Source: Bacteroidia bacterium (GTDB taxonomy: Bacteria > Bacteroidota > Bacteroidia > Cytophagales > Cyclobacteriaceae). From it: DNA of 64,000 bases. Of the stretch, positions 8,624-18,220 are shown in pieces; position 1 is the first letter of the stretch, and each line of letters opens with the position of its first letter. Made by a program: the position numbers and the translations under genes. The DNA lies in assembly GCA_030432655.1 (NCBI GenBank), contig JAUILA010000002.1, forward strand, positions 124,001 to 188,000. Reading direction: 5' to 3'. A model generated the notes under the pieces. It did no database searches, had not been told where the DNA came from, and saw only the letters and a list, made by a program, of their open reading frames with translations.

Positions 8624-10564
8624 ATGAATAGAGTTCTCCCCTTTCTGATAATCCTGATTTTCAGCGTTTTGCATGGTAATGCCCAGCAAAGTACTTTCGG
8701 TGAAGTCTCACTGGAAGATTTTAATGTTACATTTCCCGGGGAAGAAGATGCTCCGGCTATCATCATCCAGGATATTGGAAAATCGGTATTCGTTGAGAGT
8801 CAGAGTGGATTTCAGATAGAATTTACCCGTACCGTCAGATTGAAGATCAACTCCAAGGAAGGTCTTGATTATGGTGAAGGCAGTGTGATTGCCTATCAGG
8901 ATGGGTATAACCGTACGGAGATGGTCAGTGATATTGAAGGATATACTTATTATATTGAAGAGGGTCTGGTGAAGAAAAAATCCCTTGAAAAGGAAGCCAT
9001 ATTTGAGGAGGACCTGAGCGATAAGTTGAAAAGAATCAATTTTGCGCTGCCTGTGGTAAGGGAGAATACGATCGTTGAATACAGGTATAAGCTCACCACT
9101 CCGTTTAAGGTGAATCTTCCGGATTGGGAGTTTCAGCGATCAATTCCCACATTATATAGTTCATACCAGGTGGCCCTTAACCCATTTTATGAATACAGCT
9201 TCAGGCTGCAGGGCGCTGGTCGGTTCGATCAGCAGTCTTCAGAAATGGGCAAGGGTACCAAACGCTTTGCGAGTATCGAATACAACGATATGATTCATAC
9301 CTATGTTATGGAAAATATCGGTTCCTTCCGGGATGAAACATTTATTACCTCCAGGGATGACTATATCGTTAAACTGGATTTTCAGCTGGCCAAGATCAAT
9401 TTTCCCACAGGAGGTTCCAGGGAAATTATGACAACGTGGGAACGGTTGAATGACGCTCTTCTGAAGGATTATGACGGTTTTGGTAAATTTCTTAATCAGT
9501 CCGGCAAGGAAGCCAGGGATATTCTTGACGAGATGCCAGCGGATGCCGATAAACTGAAATGGATTGTGGAATATGTCAGAGCCAATTATTCCTGGAATGG
9601 GTACTACAGCCGGATGGCTATAGAAAAGGCTAAGGATTTTGCGAGTACCCGGTCAGGCTACAGCGGGGAGATAAACTTGTTCCTTTGTGCCATGTTGCAG
9701 GAAGCCGGATTTGACGCCAAACCGGTGTTAATCAGCACCAGAAGTCATGGCAAGGTCAGAACCAATTATCCGTTTCAGGATCAGTTCAATAATGTGATTG
9801 TAATGGTCACCACGGCAGACGGACTGATCCTTACAGATGGAACCGAGCAACACATTCCGTACAATACAATTCCTCCGGATTGTATAAATGGGGAAGGTCT
9901 GATTGTAGATAAGGATGGCGGACAGTTTGTTTCGCTTGTTGGGTTCAATAATTCTCAATTAACGGTGAACCTGATTATGGAGCCAGATCCGGCAAAGGAG
10001 ACAATCACCAGTGGGGTATTGTACCAGGCAAGGGGATATGAGGCATACCGTGTGAGGAAACAAATTGATCAGGACCTTGATTATTATAAACAGGTTGCGG
10101 AAGATTATGGAATTAAAGGGATTAGTGCCTTTGAGACCGAAGCCGGGGAGGATTCAAAGTTTACCATGCGTTATGAAGGACATTCAGAACTTGAAAAACT
10201 TGACGATAATCTCATTATTTCTCCGTTTCTGGACTATCCACTGAGTGAAAACCCACTTAAAAACAGGGAAAGAAGACTGCCTGTTGACCTGACTTATTCC
10301 AAAAGAGAGGTCTATTCCAGTCAGATCAAACTTCCGGAGGGTTATCAGTTGGAAGACATTCCTGCCTCTTATTCCGTGGATGACGGATTGATGAAAATTG
10401 ACTACTCCTGCCAGAAACTGGGAGAATTTATTGTAACCAGTGGCGAGGTCGTTTATAAGAAATCCGTCTACTCAAATCGTGAATATGCACGCCTGAGGGC
10501 CCATTTCATGAAAATGGTGGAATTGCTTAATCAGCAGTTAATTTTTGTTAAAAAAGGTACCTGA
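8624..10564 (+). CDS. DUF3857/transglutaminase-like exported protein
   Basis: A 646-aa protein with a signal peptide ending GNAQQ. The first half is a DUF3857 domain (residues about 45-210, with EFTRTVRLKINSKEG and YRYKLTTPF). The second contains a transglutaminase-like papain fold (about 280-390) and ends in a DUF2569/3858-like beta region. At the place where active transglutaminases have a GxC helix, this protein has RSGYSGEINLFLCAML, so the catalytic Cys appears to be Ser or Gly; the later His in STRSHGKVRT is kept. It is thus likely to be a non-catalytic member, common in Bacteroidota. Its cellular role is unknown; the location should be periplasmic. Confidence 0.82.
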   Translation: MNRVLPFLIILIFSVLHGNAQQSTFGEVSLEDFNVTFPGEEDAPAIIIQDIGKSVFVESQSGFQIEFTRTVRLKINSKEGLDYGEGSVIAYQDGYNRTEMVSDIEGYTYYIEEGLVKKKSLEKEAIFEEDLSDKLKRINFALPVVRENTIVEYRYKLTTPFKVNLPDWEFQRSIPTLYSSYQVALNPFYEYSFRLQGAGRFDQQSSEMGKGTKRFASIEYNDMIHTYVMENIGSFRDETFITSRDDYIVKLDFQLAKINFPTGGSREIMTTWERLNDALLKDYDGFGKFLNQSGKEARDILDEMPADADKLKWIVEYVRANYSWNGYYSRMAIEKAKDFASTRSGYSGEINLFLCAMLQEAGFDAKPVLISTRSHGKVRTNYPFQDQFNNVIVMVTTADGLILTDGTEQHIPYNTIPPDCINGEGLIVDKDGGQFVSLVGFNNSQLTVNLIMEPDPAKETITSGVLYQARGYEAYRVRKQIDQDLDYYKQVAEDYGIKGISAFETEAGEDSKFTMRYEGHSELEKLDDNLIISPFLDYPLSENPLKNRERRLPVDLTYSKREVYSSQIKLPEGYQLEDIPASYSVDDGLMKIDYSCQKLGEFIVTSGEVVYKKSVYSNREYARLRAHFMKMVELLNQQLIFVKKGT

Positions 10565-10598
10565 CTGCATTTAAATCCGCTTTATAGAAAAATTCTAC

Positions 10599-10628
10599 TT
10601 GACTCGGAACGAATTTTCGTTAACTTTG
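10599..10628 (+). promoter_or_regulatory. Bacteroidota-type promoter before the 43-aa gene
   Basis: TTG at 10599-10601, a spacer of exactly 19 bp, and TAACTTTG at 10621-10628 match the TTG-N19-TAnnTTTG consensus without a mismatch. Transcription would start near 10635, at the first of the 11-bp repeats. Confidence 0.75.
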
Positions 10629-10634
10629 TTACTT

Positions 10635-10667
10635 CTTAACATTAACTTAACATTGAGTTAATACAAG
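10635..10667 (+). repeat. three 11-bp direct repeats, TTAACATT core, Pho-box-like
   Basis: Units CTTAACATTAA (10635), CTTAACATTGA (10646) and GTTAATACAAG (10657) follow each other in phase; a weaker fourth unit (AGTAACTTTTT) may start at 10668. The same unit stands twice before the TonB receptor (432-453). The spacing of one DNA turn with conserved 7-mers is how OmpR-family regulators such as PhoB or PhoP bind. The array overlaps the predicted start of transcription, so it might repress this promoter or activate another one downstream (TAATCT at 10678). Confidence 0.55.
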
Positions 10668-10696
10668 AGTAACTTTTTAATCTAAAGAGTAGCTTT

Positions 10697-10828
10697 ATGA
10701 AAACGGTATACGAAAGACTGTACAAATACGAGTTTAACGAAGTCATTTTTGGTAAGGCAAAAAAGCGTCATTATAAGCTTTATATTGCCTTGACGATTGT
10801 TTTGATTCTATTGGGAAGTCTCCTGTAG
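10697..10828 (+). CDS. 43-aa single-pass membrane protein
   Basis: ATG at 10697 and TAG at 10826 enclose 43 codons. The first 27 residues are polar and basic (MKTVYERLYKYEF, then VIFGKAKKRHYKLY); the last 16 are hydrophobic (IALTIVLILLGSLL). This is the shape of a small C-terminally anchored membrane protein with its N terminus in the cytoplasm. It has its own consensus promoter and the 11-bp repeat array, and it stands alone between the DUF3857 gene and the end of thrC. I do not recognise the family. The promoter and regulatory array are the main reasons to believe that it is translated. Confidence 0.6.
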   Translation: MKTVYERLYKYEFNEVIFGKAKKRHYKLYIALTIVLILLGSLL

Positions 10829-10829
10829 A

Positions 10830-12119
10830 TTATCTGAGAAGATGTTTTTTGAATTCGCCTAAATCAGGCTGAAGGGGGATGCTATGCTTTGGCTTCCCGA
10901 GAGCGGCAGCGAGGGCTTCAGGTATGTTCACACGGGTACCTGCCACATTCTCCAGTACTTCATGAAACTTAGCCGGATGGGCTGTTTCCAGAAATATGCC
11001 TGGTTCCTGACTTCCATATTGCTCCCGGTATTTTTCAAGACCATAATATCCAACCGCACCGTGTGGATCGGGAAGGTAATTATATTGTTGTTTAATTTTA
11101 CGGATGGTGGATATCGTTTGTTCATCCGGGCATGAGATACCATATATATCACCAGTAATCTCCTCAAACAACTTATCATAGATTTCCAGAATCCTTGGGT
11201 AATTACTTGGATTACCCACATCCATGGCATTGGAGAGTGTTTTGACAGAATCGCGTGGATTAAATTGACCAGAGGCGAGGTATTGAGGGAATACATCATT
11301 TGCATTACTGGCCGCAATGAACTTTTTAATAGGTAATCCCATGGCTTTGGCCAGTAATCCTCCTGCTATATTGCCGTAGTTTCCGCTTGGTACCGAAATA
11401 ACAGGCGGTTCCATATTCAGCCGGGCTACTGCCCAGAAATAATAGATGGATTGCGGCAGCCATCGGGCTATATTTATGGAATTGGCAGAGGTGAGTGTCA
11501 GGTGTTCGTTAAGCTCCCGGTCGGTGAATGCTTCTTTGACCAGGCGTTGGCAATCATCAAACGTTCCGCTTACTTCGAAGGCTTCAATATTATGACCTAG
11601 TGTGGTTAACTGTTGCTCCTGAAGTTTGCTTACTTTTCCACTGGGATACAGTATTTTGACCTTTACCCCGCTCACATTCAGAAATCCATGTCCGACTGCG
11701 CTGCCGGTATCGCCACTCGTGGCCACCAAAACCGTGATTTGTTCGCCCTGGTTAGCGAAATATCCTAGGCACCTGGCCAGAAATCTGGCCCCTACATCTT
11801 TAAAGGCGAAAGTAGGACCATGAAACAACTCAAGCGTATAAGTAGACGGGGCCAGTTCCACCAGGGGAATAGGGAAATTCAGCGTTTCGTTTATGATGTC
11901 GCTCAGAATCTTTGACTCCAAATCTTCATTCGTAAACGGGGAGAGTACCTCAAAGCCTATTTCGGGCAGGCTCATCTGCGGCATCTCATTAAAAAAGCGG
12001 GAGGGGAGCTCAGGAATTGTCTCCGGATAATATAGTCCTTTGTCCGGGGCTAATCCACGTAAAACAGCCTCCCGGAAAGTAACTTTCTCCGGGTTTCCTG
12101 AAGTACTTAAAAATTTCAT
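10830..12119 (-). CDS. thrC: threonine synthase
   Basis: The 429-aa PLP enzyme converts O-phosphohomoserine to threonine. The N-terminal SGNPEKVTFREAVLRGLAPDKGLYYPE region and the length are those of the long bacterial ThrC class. The PLP lysine is Lys107 in GPTFAFKDVGA and the phosphate-binding loop is ATSGDTGSA at 133-141. It is the last gene of thrA-thrB-thrC; its ATG overlaps the thrB stop by 4 bp (ATGA). It ends two bases from the stop codon of the small gene on the other strand, with no obvious terminator. Confidence 0.97.
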   Translation of the reverse strand: MKFLSTSGNPEKVTFREAVLRGLAPDKGLYYPETIPELPSRFFNEMPQMSLPEIGFEVLSPFTNEDLESKILSDIINETLNFPIPLVELAPSTYTLELFHGPTFAFKDVGARFLARCLGYFANQGEQITVLVATSGDTGSAVGHGFLNVSGVKVKILYPSGKVSKLQEQQLTTLGHNIEAFEVSGTFDDCQRLVKEAFTDRELNEHLTLTSANSINIARWLPQSIYYFWAVARLNMEPPVISVPSGNYGNIAGGLLAKAMGLPIKKFIAASNANDVFPQYLASGQFNPRDSVKTLSNAMDVGNPSNYPRILEIYDKLFEEITGDIYGISCPDEQTISTIRKIKQQYNYLPDPHGAVGYYGLEKYREQYGSQEPGIFLETAHPAKFHEVLENVAGTRVNIPEALAAALGKPKHSIPLQPDLGEFKKHLLR

Positions 12120-13042
12120 ACAGAGACTCCTTTCGGGTTTATTTTTGATACATAGAGGTTATATTCAATGTCCAGTTCCTCAAAGACCTCCCCAAACCTG
12201 CCGGTCAGCATCTTTGCTTCGGTCCCGGTCTTGCAAAAACCAAAAATGGACGGACCTGATCCTGAAATGGAGGCCCCTATGGCATTGGAATCCTGCGCGA
12301 TCTGTATAATCGAATCGTATCCCGGGATCATCATGGAGCGTACCGGTACCGCCACATGATCTTCCATCGACCGGCTGATCAATTCATAATCCTTTGTAAG
12401 CAACCCGGTCACCATACCGGCGATGTTACCCCACTGCAGGGTGGCGGTTTTCATATCTATTTCCCTCTTAAGCATTTTTTTGGATACGGATGTCTTTACC
12501 TCAAGCTGGGGGTGAACGATGGCCACATGTAATTCAGGTATTTCAGGCAATCTGATTACATCCAGGGGATCGTAACTTCTCACAATCGTAAAACCTCCCA
12601 GCAGACAGGGTGCTACGTTGTCAGCATGCGGCGTACTGCCTCCGGCACCTTCACCGATCATGGCAAACCGGATGAGTTCCTGGCTGGAGAATCCCAGGTC
12701 AAGAAGCATATTTACCCCGGCTACTGCTCCGGAAGCGCTGGAGGCGCTGGAGCCCAGTCCGCTTCCCGGAATGATATTTTTCTCAATATGAAGATGGACA
12801 CCTGCTCCTGTTTTCCCAGCCTCATCAAACATTGCCTGAACAGCCACACCAGCTACATTGAGTTTCGGATCCACAGGGATCGATTCGCAGTGTTTACCAC
12901 CGGTGATACTTATCTCACCTGTATCTGTTTCAGAAATCGAAATGGTGTCGCCGATACCTTCGAGAGCAAATCCGAAGATGTCAAAACCAGGTCCGACATT
13001 CGCCACGGTAGCCGGTGCAAAAACGGTGATTTGCTTGCTCAT
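12116..13042 (-). CDS. thrB: homoserine kinase
   Basis: A 308-aa GHMP-family kinase that phosphorylates homoserine. Visible motifs are VFAPATVANVGPGFDIFGFA at the start, the ATP loop PGSGLGSSASSASGA at 92-106, and the third motif ISGSGPSIFGFC near the end. It lies two bases after thrA and overlaps thrC by 4 bp, so the three genes are one operon controlled from the leader at 15571-15714. Confidence 0.97.
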   Translation of the reverse strand: MSKQITVFAPATVANVGPGFDIFGFALEGIGDTISISETDTGEISITGGKHCESIPVDPKLNVAGVAVQAMFDEAGKTGAGVHLHIEKNIIPGSGLGSSASSASGAVAGVNMLLDLGFSSQELIRFAMIGEGAGGSTPHADNVAPCLLGGFTIVRSYDPLDVIRLPEIPELHVAIVHPQLEVKTSVSKKMLKREIDMKTATLQWGNIAGMVTGLLTKDYELISRSMEDHVAVPVRSMMIPGYDSIIQIAQDSNAIGASISGSGPSIFGFCKTGTEAKMLTGRFGEVFEELDIEYNLYVSKINPKGVSV

Positions 13043-13044
13043 GA

Positions 13045-15498
13045 TCAGCTGTTTGCGATTCTCATTATATCCGCAAAAATCCCGGAGGCGGTTACTTCAG
13101 CTCCGGCCCCGGCTCCTTTGATTACCAATGGTTGTTCAGGATATCTTCGTGTGTTGAAGGTCACAATATTATCCTTTCCTTCCAGGTGAAAGAAAGGATG
13201 ACTTGAATCGATCATCCGGATGCCGGTTTCTGCTTTTCCACGGTTATAGGAGGCGACATATTTTAATTTTTTTCCGGCGTCGGAGGCTTTTTTGTACATT
13301 TTCTTGAAATGTTCTTCATGCTTCTCCAGGCTTTTGAGGAATGCATCTGTATTTTTTGCATTCATACACTCTTCCGGGATAAATCCGATCGTTTTAATAT
13401 CATTCATCTCCATATTTACCACACTGTCACGAATCAGGATCAGGATCTTTCGCTTCACATCCACACCACTGAGATCAATCCTGGGGTCGGGTTCTGTAAA
13501 ACCTTCTTCCATTGCCTGGCGAACGATATTGGCAAATGTTTCCGTTCCGTTATAGTTGTTGAAAATAAAATTCAGACTGCCGGACAGCACAGCTTCAATC
13601 TTCAGTACCTCATCCCCGCTCTTGATCAGGTCACTAAGGGTACTGATCACCGGTAATCCTGCACCAACGTTGGTTTCATACAAAAATTTTGACTTGTAAC
13701 GAAGGGAGACCTTCTTAAGGTCAATGAAGGACTCGATGGATTGAGTACAGGCAATTTTGTTAGGAGTAACAACTGATATACTCATTTTAAGTACGTCAAT
13801 GTAGCAGGAAGCCACGTTTTCATTGGCGGTATTATCAATAAAAATACTGTTCCTGAGGTTCATCTCATCCATGGTCTCGAGGAATTTCTTCAAATTCATT
13901 TTACTCCCTTTTGAGTCCAGGTCCTTGTCCCAGGTATTGAGGTTTATACCCTGTTCGTTGAAATACATTTTACGGCTGTTTGCCACAGCGGCCACCACGA
14001 GATTGACATGGTGATATTTGGAAAGGTACTTTTTCTGCTTTTTGATCTGACCGATAAACGCTTTACCGACATTGCCTACCCCTATTATGAACAGGTTCAG
14101 TTTTTTCTTGTCGGAAAGGAAGAAACTTTCGTGAAGGCAGTTAAGTGTTTTCTTTACCTCTGCCTGGTCAATAACTACTGAAATGTTCCGTTCGCTGGAT
14201 CCCTGGGCTATCGCCTTGATGTTTACCCCGTTGCTTCCCAGCGTACTGAACATTCTGCCGCTGACTCCGACCTGGTGCTTCATATTCGAACCAACCAGTG
14301 CAACAACAGCGAGGTTCTCTTCGATTTCGAGTGGGTCGATCTTACCGGTAGCAAGTTCAAGCTGGAACTCTTCTTCCACCGCCTCTTTGGCAAGTGCCAC
14401 GTCTTCCTGTGATATTCCGACACAAATAGTATGCTCTGAACTGGCCTGGGTAATAATCACAACATTGATTCTCGCGGATGATAATGCCCTGAAAAAACGA
14501 TGTGAAAAATCAGGTATTCCAATCATGCCACCGCCGGTAAGGTTGATCAGGGCAATGTTCCGGATACAGGACAAACCCCGGATCAGCCTGTCGGGCTGTT
14601 GTTCGGGAGTTGCCGTAATCAGGGTTCCTTCATCATTTTTCCGAAAGGTATTTTTAATCTGGATAGGTATCTTTTTTTCCAGGACCGGGATAATGGAAGG
14701 TGGATAAACTACTTTCGCCCCGAAATGTGTGAGTTCCATCGCTTCTTCATAGGCGAGTTCCCGGATCACGTAGGCGGAAGAAACCTCCCTGGGATCCGCG
14801 GTCATCATGCCGCTGACGTCTGTCCAGATCTCAAGAATTTTACTTTCGACAGCTGCTGCTACCAGGGCTGCCGTATAATCAGAACCACCGCGCCCCAGGG
14901 TGGTGGGTTCCCCTTGCTCGGTAGCTGCGACAAACCCTGGTATGATCACAATGCCCGAGGCGTCTTTTAATTTTTTCCGGATATTCCGGTAGCTTTTCTT
15001 TTTGTCAATCTGTGCCTTGCCGTGCTTGTCATTGGTGATGATGAAATCAAATGGTTCAATCCGTGAACACGCCATTTTCTGGTCGGTCAGATAGGCATGA
15101 ATGATCACCGAAGAGAGTAATTCACCGAAGCCCTGGATCCGGTCCGACGTCTTGGGACTCATTTCCCTGATCAGGTAAATTCCCCTGAAAATGTCTTCCA
15201 GTTCGTTTAACATAATCCGGATTTCACTCAGTGTTTTGCCCTGATTTTTAAGGTGGATCAGTTCTTTGATGACCTGTATGTGACGGGCTGCAATTTCTTT
15301 GAGAATACCTGTGTATCTGTCATCTCCGACAGCGGCATATTTACCACAGTCAATTAATTGAGTTGTTATCCCGCCCAGGGCAGAGACCACCACACAAACA
15401 GGTTTATTGTCCGGTAATTTATCGTTAATGATTTCCTGAACCAGTCGGATGTTTTTGGCAGAAGCAACTGAAGTGCCTCCAAACTTTAATACGTGCAT
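13045..15498 (-). CDS. thrA: bifunctional aspartokinase I/homoserine dehydrogenase
   Basis: An 817-aa fusion that catalyses the first and third steps from aspartate to threonine. The aspartokinase half (about 1-290) begins MHVLKFGGTSVASAKNI and has GRGGSDYTAALVAAA. Two ACT-type regulatory domains follow (about 310-460; one contains GGGMIGIPDFSHRFF, the other VGVSGRMFSTLGSNGVNI), where threonine feedback is expected. The homoserine dehydrogenase half starts with the NAD(P) loop GVGNVGKAF near residue 473 and contains VTPNKIACT and NVGAGLPVISTL. It heads thrABC; a leader peptide with Ile and Thr codons stands 73 bp upstream. Confidence 0.97.
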   Translation of the reverse strand: MHVLKFGGTSVASAKNIRLVQEIINDKLPDNKPVCVVVSALGGITTQLIDCGKYAAVGDDRYTGILKEIAARHIQVIKELIHLKNQGKTLSEIRIMLNELEDIFRGIYLIREMSPKTSDRIQGFGELLSSVIIHAYLTDQKMACSRIEPFDFIITNDKHGKAQIDKKKSYRNIRKKLKDASGIVIIPGFVAATEQGEPTTLGRGGSDYTAALVAAAVESKILEIWTDVSGMMTADPREVSSAYVIRELAYEEAMELTHFGAKVVYPPSIIPVLEKKIPIQIKNTFRKNDEGTLITATPEQQPDRLIRGLSCIRNIALINLTGGGMIGIPDFSHRFFRALSSARINVVIITQASSEHTICVGISQEDVALAKEAVEEEFQLELATGKIDPLEIEENLAVVALVGSNMKHQVGVSGRMFSTLGSNGVNIKAIAQGSSERNISVVIDQAEVKKTLNCLHESFFLSDKKKLNLFIIGVGNVGKAFIGQIKKQKKYLSKYHHVNLVVAAVANSRKMYFNEQGINLNTWDKDLDSKGSKMNLKKFLETMDEMNLRNSIFIDNTANENVASCYIDVLKMSISVVTPNKIACTQSIESFIDLKKVSLRYKSKFLYETNVGAGLPVISTLSDLIKSGDEVLKIEAVLSGSLNFIFNNYNGTETFANIVRQAMEEGFTEPDPRIDLSGVDVKRKILILIRDSVVNMEMNDIKTIGFIPEECMNAKNTDAFLKSLEKHEEHFKKMYKKASDAGKKLKYVASYNRGKAETGIRMIDSSHPFFHLEGKDNIVTFNTRRYPEQPLVIKGAGAGAEVTASGIFADIMRIANS

Positions 15499-15536
15499 AG
15501 CAAAAGGGAATAGGAGTTCTTTTTTAAATGTCAGGT

Positions 15537-15588
15537 GGGCCCGGCGGCCCGATGTGGCTATATGTTATAATCAACCCCGCGAAGGGGT
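15537..15588 (-). promoter_or_regulatory. putative thr attenuator hairpins
   Basis: In the thrA leader two GC-rich hairpins follow one another: ACCCC/GGGGT (15574-15588), which covers the last codons of the leader peptide, and GGGCC-GCCG-GGCCC (15537-15550). The 3' arm of the second can instead pair with the GGTGG at the start of the leader peptide. The second hairpin is followed by ATTTAAAAAAG and lacks a true T run, so control might act on translation or pausing instead of classic termination. Confidence 0.5.
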
Positions 15589-15615
15589 AATCATAATGGT
15601 AATCATTCCACCCAT
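15571..15615 (-). CDS. thrL: thr operon leader peptide (MGGMITIMITPSRG)
   Basis: ATG at 15615 opens a 14-codon frame that ends with TGA at 15573-15571. Its codons 5-10 read Ile-Thr-Ile-Met-Ile-Thr, all products of or neighbours to the threonine branch, and hairpins follow at once. In enteric bacteria the thr operon is attenuated by ribosome stalling on a leader rich in Thr and Ile codons; this frame has the same layout. It lies 63 bases after the predicted transcription start and 73 bases before the thrA ATG. An alternative start at the second ATG (codon 4) would keep all control codons. No homology search was possible. Confidence 0.7.
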   Translation of the reverse strand: MGGMITIMITPSRG

Positions 15616-15684
15616 GGTTGAATAAACCGGTGTGCTTTCAGGGCGATATGATACTGTATGACGATGCATTTACCTGTGAGGCAG

Positions 15685-15714
15685 TAAAAGTAGTGGATAT
15701 AATGAAAGCAACAA
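15685..15714 (-). promoter_or_regulatory. promoter of thr leader and thrABC
   Basis: Read on the minus strand, TTG (15714-15712), a 19-bp spacer and TACTTTTA (15692-15685) match TTG-N19-TAnnTTTG with one mismatch. The start of transcription would be near 15678, giving a leader RNA of about 180 bases. Confidence 0.6.
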
Positions 15715-15737
15715 ATAAAAATGAAATATTATGAGAC

Positions 15738-15767
15738 AAAAAAACCCTGCAGTAATTACTGCAGGGT
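15738..15767 (-). terminator. Rho-independent terminator of nrdBA
   Basis: A perfect 24-bp palindrome (12+12, ACCCTGCAGTAA and its complement) followed on the minus strand by seven T. It lies 30 bases after the nrdA stop and insulates the thr promoter. Confidence 0.93.
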
Positions 15768-15796
15768 CGTTGATCAAACATTTATACTAAAAAATG

Positions 15797-18172
15797 TCAG
15801 CTGCCACATGCTTCGCACTCATCCGGATTGTCGAGTGAACACACCATGTCGGCTCGTTTCTGGTCATCAACCTTGACATCATCTGCGTCAACCTTTTTGG
15901 AGGTGGTTTTATCCACAGTAAACTGGATGGCAGATGCTGCCGCTTTAGAGCGCAGGTAATACATACCGGTTTTCAGTCCCTTCTTCCAGGCATAGAAATG
16001 CATCGAAGTCAATTTTCCGAAATTTGGATCCTGGATATGTACGTTCATACTCTGGCTCTGGCAGATATAGGCCCCGCGATCTGCAGCCATATCAATGATT
16101 GATTTCTGCGAAATTTCCCAAACGGTCTTATACAAATCCTTAATGTGTTGAGGAATTTCAGGGATATTCTGAATCGAGCCATTAGCTTCGATCAGACGGT
16201 TTTTCATTTTATCATCCCAGAGTCCCAGCTCAATCAGGTCTTTAAGTAAGTGCTTGTTTACCACGATGAATTCTCCGGAAAGGGTCCTTCTGGTGTAGAT
16301 ATTTGAGGTATAAGGCTCAAAACACTCATTATTCCCCAGAATCTGTGAAGTGGAAGCGGTTGGCATTGGTGCCAGCAGTAAGGAATTGCGTACCCCGTGC
16401 TTTTTAACTTCCTTCTTCAGTTTTTCCCAGTCCCAGCGGCCGGATTCCGGTGTCACACCCCACATATCAAACTGGAAGATGCCTTTGGATACGGGAGATC
16501 CTTTATAGGTCTCATACGGTCCGTCCGCCTGTGCCTGCTCCATGGATGCTTCCATAGCCGCAAAGTAAATGGTCTCATGAATGTCCTTGTTCAGTCCGCG
16601 TGCCTCAGGCGAATCAAATGGCATACGCAGCTTGATAAAGGTATCTGCCAGCCCCTGAACACCAATACCGATCGGACGATGCTTCATGTTTGAATTACGG
16701 GCTTCAGGAACAGGGTAATAGTTAATGTCAATTACCTTATTCAGGTTCCGCGTAATGACCTTGGTGATCTCATATAGTCGCTGATGGTCATATGTACCGT
16801 CCTCGGTCACGAATTTCGGAAGAGCAATGGAAGCCAGGTTACAAACGGCTACTTCGTCCGGGCTGGTATATTCCATGATCTCGGTACAAAGGTTACTCGA
16901 CTTGATTATTCCGAGGTTCTTCTGGTTTGATTTTTTATTGGCCGCATCTTTATACAGCATGTACGGCGTGCCGGTCTCAATCTGAGCCTCCAGCACCTCG
17001 AACCACAGGTCCTGTGCTTTTACCTGTTTTCTGTATTTTCCTTCTTTCTCGTATTTGGTATACAGACGCTCGAATTCTTCTCCGTAACAATCAGCAAGTC
17101 CCGGAGCCTCGTTCGGACAGAACAATGACCACATTTCATTATTTTCCACGCGTTTCATAAACAGATCGGAAATCCACAACGCATAAAACAGGTCACGTGC
17201 GCGCAGTTCTTCTTTACCATGGTTCTTTTTGAGATCCAGGAAATCAAAGATATCCGCGTGCCATGGTTCAAGGTAAATAGCGAAGCTACCTTTACGTTTA
17301 CCACCACCCTGGTCTACGTAACGCGCTGTCATGTCAAAATTCCTCAGCATTGGTACAATTCCGTTGGATACCCCCCCGGTACCTTTGATGTACGATCCTG
17401 TGGCGCGTACATTATGAATGCTGAGTCCGATTCCCCCGGCGGACTGCGAAATCTTGGCGCATTGCTTCAGTGTATCGTAAATTCCGTCTATGCTGTCATC
17501 TTTCATGGTGAGCAGGAAGCAGGAAGACAACTGAGGTTTCGGAGTAGCCGCGTTGAAGAGAGTCGGCGTGGCATGTGTAAACCACTTTTCCGAAAGCAGG
17601 TTGTATGTTTCGATTACCGATTCGATGTCCTCCATATGAATACCTACAGCCACCCGCATAAGCATGTGCTGCGGACGTTCAACGATCTTACCTTCGATCT
17701 TCATCAGGTAGCTGCGCTCAAGGGTTTTGAACCCGAAGTAATCGTACCCGAAATCCCGGTCATATATAATGGTGGAATCGAGCAGTGCGGCATTCTTTTT
17801 AATGATCGCATACGCTTCCTTGGATATCAGCGGTGCATTCTCCCCGGTTTTGGGATCAATGTACGTGTAAAGTCGTTTCATCGTATTGGAGAAGGACTTG
17901 CTGGTAACCTTGTGCAGGTTGGATATGGCGATCCGCGCTGCCAGCTTGGCAAAATCAGGATGTTTGGTTGTCAGCGTGGCAGCGGTTTCAGCAGCCAGGT
18001 TGTCCAGCTCCACGGTGGTCACACCATCATAGATCCCGTTGATAACCTTCATGGCAATATCAACCGGTTCAATGTAATTCGTATCGAGTCCGTAGCAAAG
18101 TTTCTCGATACGTGCGGTGATCTTGTCGAATTTGACGGACTCCCGCCGTCCGTCACGTTTAATAACTAGCAT
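15797..18172 (-). CDS. nrdA: ribonucleoside-diphosphate reductase, large subunit (class Ia)
   Basis: The 791-aa catalytic subunit reduces ribonucleotides to deoxyribonucleotides. The first 90 residues are an ATP-cone ([20 protein letters not shown]), the allosteric activity site. Further motifs are [20 protein letters not shown] with a redox Cys, [27 protein letters not shown] with the radical Cys, and [17 protein letters not shown]. The C-terminal redox pair is Cys786 and Cys789 in DECEACGS. The sequence is of the eukaryote-like class Ia type common in Bacteroidota. nrdB stands upstream with 48 bp between, so the order is nrdB-nrdA. Confidence 0.97.
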   Translation of the reverse strand: MLVIKRDGRRESVKFDKITARIEKLCYGLDTNYIEPVDIAMKVINGIYDGVTTVELDNLAAETAATLTTKHPDFAKLAARIAISNLHKVTSKSFSNTMKRLYTYIDPKTGENAPLISKEAYAIIKKNAALLDSTIIYDRDFGYDYFGFKTLERSYLMKIEGKIVERPQHMLMRVAVGIHMEDIESVIETYNLLSEKWFTHATPTLFNAATPKPQLSSCFLLTMKDDSIDGIYDTLKQCAKISQSAGGIGLSIHNVRATGSYIKGTGGVSNGIVPMLRNFDMTARYVDQGGGKRKGSFAIYLEPWHADIFDFLDLKKNHGKEELRARDLFYALWISDLFMKRVENNEMWSLFCPNEAPGLADCYGEEFERLYTKYEKEGKYRKQVKAQDLWFEVLEAQIETGTPYMLYKDAANKKSNQKNLGIIKSSNLCTEIMEYTSPDEVAVCNLASIALPKFVTEDGTYDHQRLYEITKVITRNLNKVIDINYYPVPEARNSNMKHRPIGIGVQGLADTFIKLRMPFDSPEARGLNKDIHETIYFAAMEASMEQAQADGPYETYKGSPVSKGIFQFDMWGVTPESGRWDWEKLKKEVKKHGVRNSLLLAPMPTASTSQILGNNECFEPYTSNIYTRRTLSGEFIVVNKHLLKDLIELGLWDDKMKNRLIEANGSIQNIPEIPQHIKDLYKTVWEISQKSIIDMAADRGAYICQSQSMNVHIQDPNFGKLTSMHFYAWKKGLKTGMYYLRSKAAASAIQFTVDKTTSKKVDADDVKVDDQKRADMVCSLDNPDECEACGS

Positions 18173-18220
18173 AAGTAATGGGGGTTTGGGTGGTAGTTTA
18201 GGTTACGTTTGTCGTTAGTT

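Noticed and set aside
17219-18169. 316-codon plus-strand frame opposite nrdA
   Set aside because: No family pattern, no promoter, and it lies wholly within the well-conserved nrdA gene.
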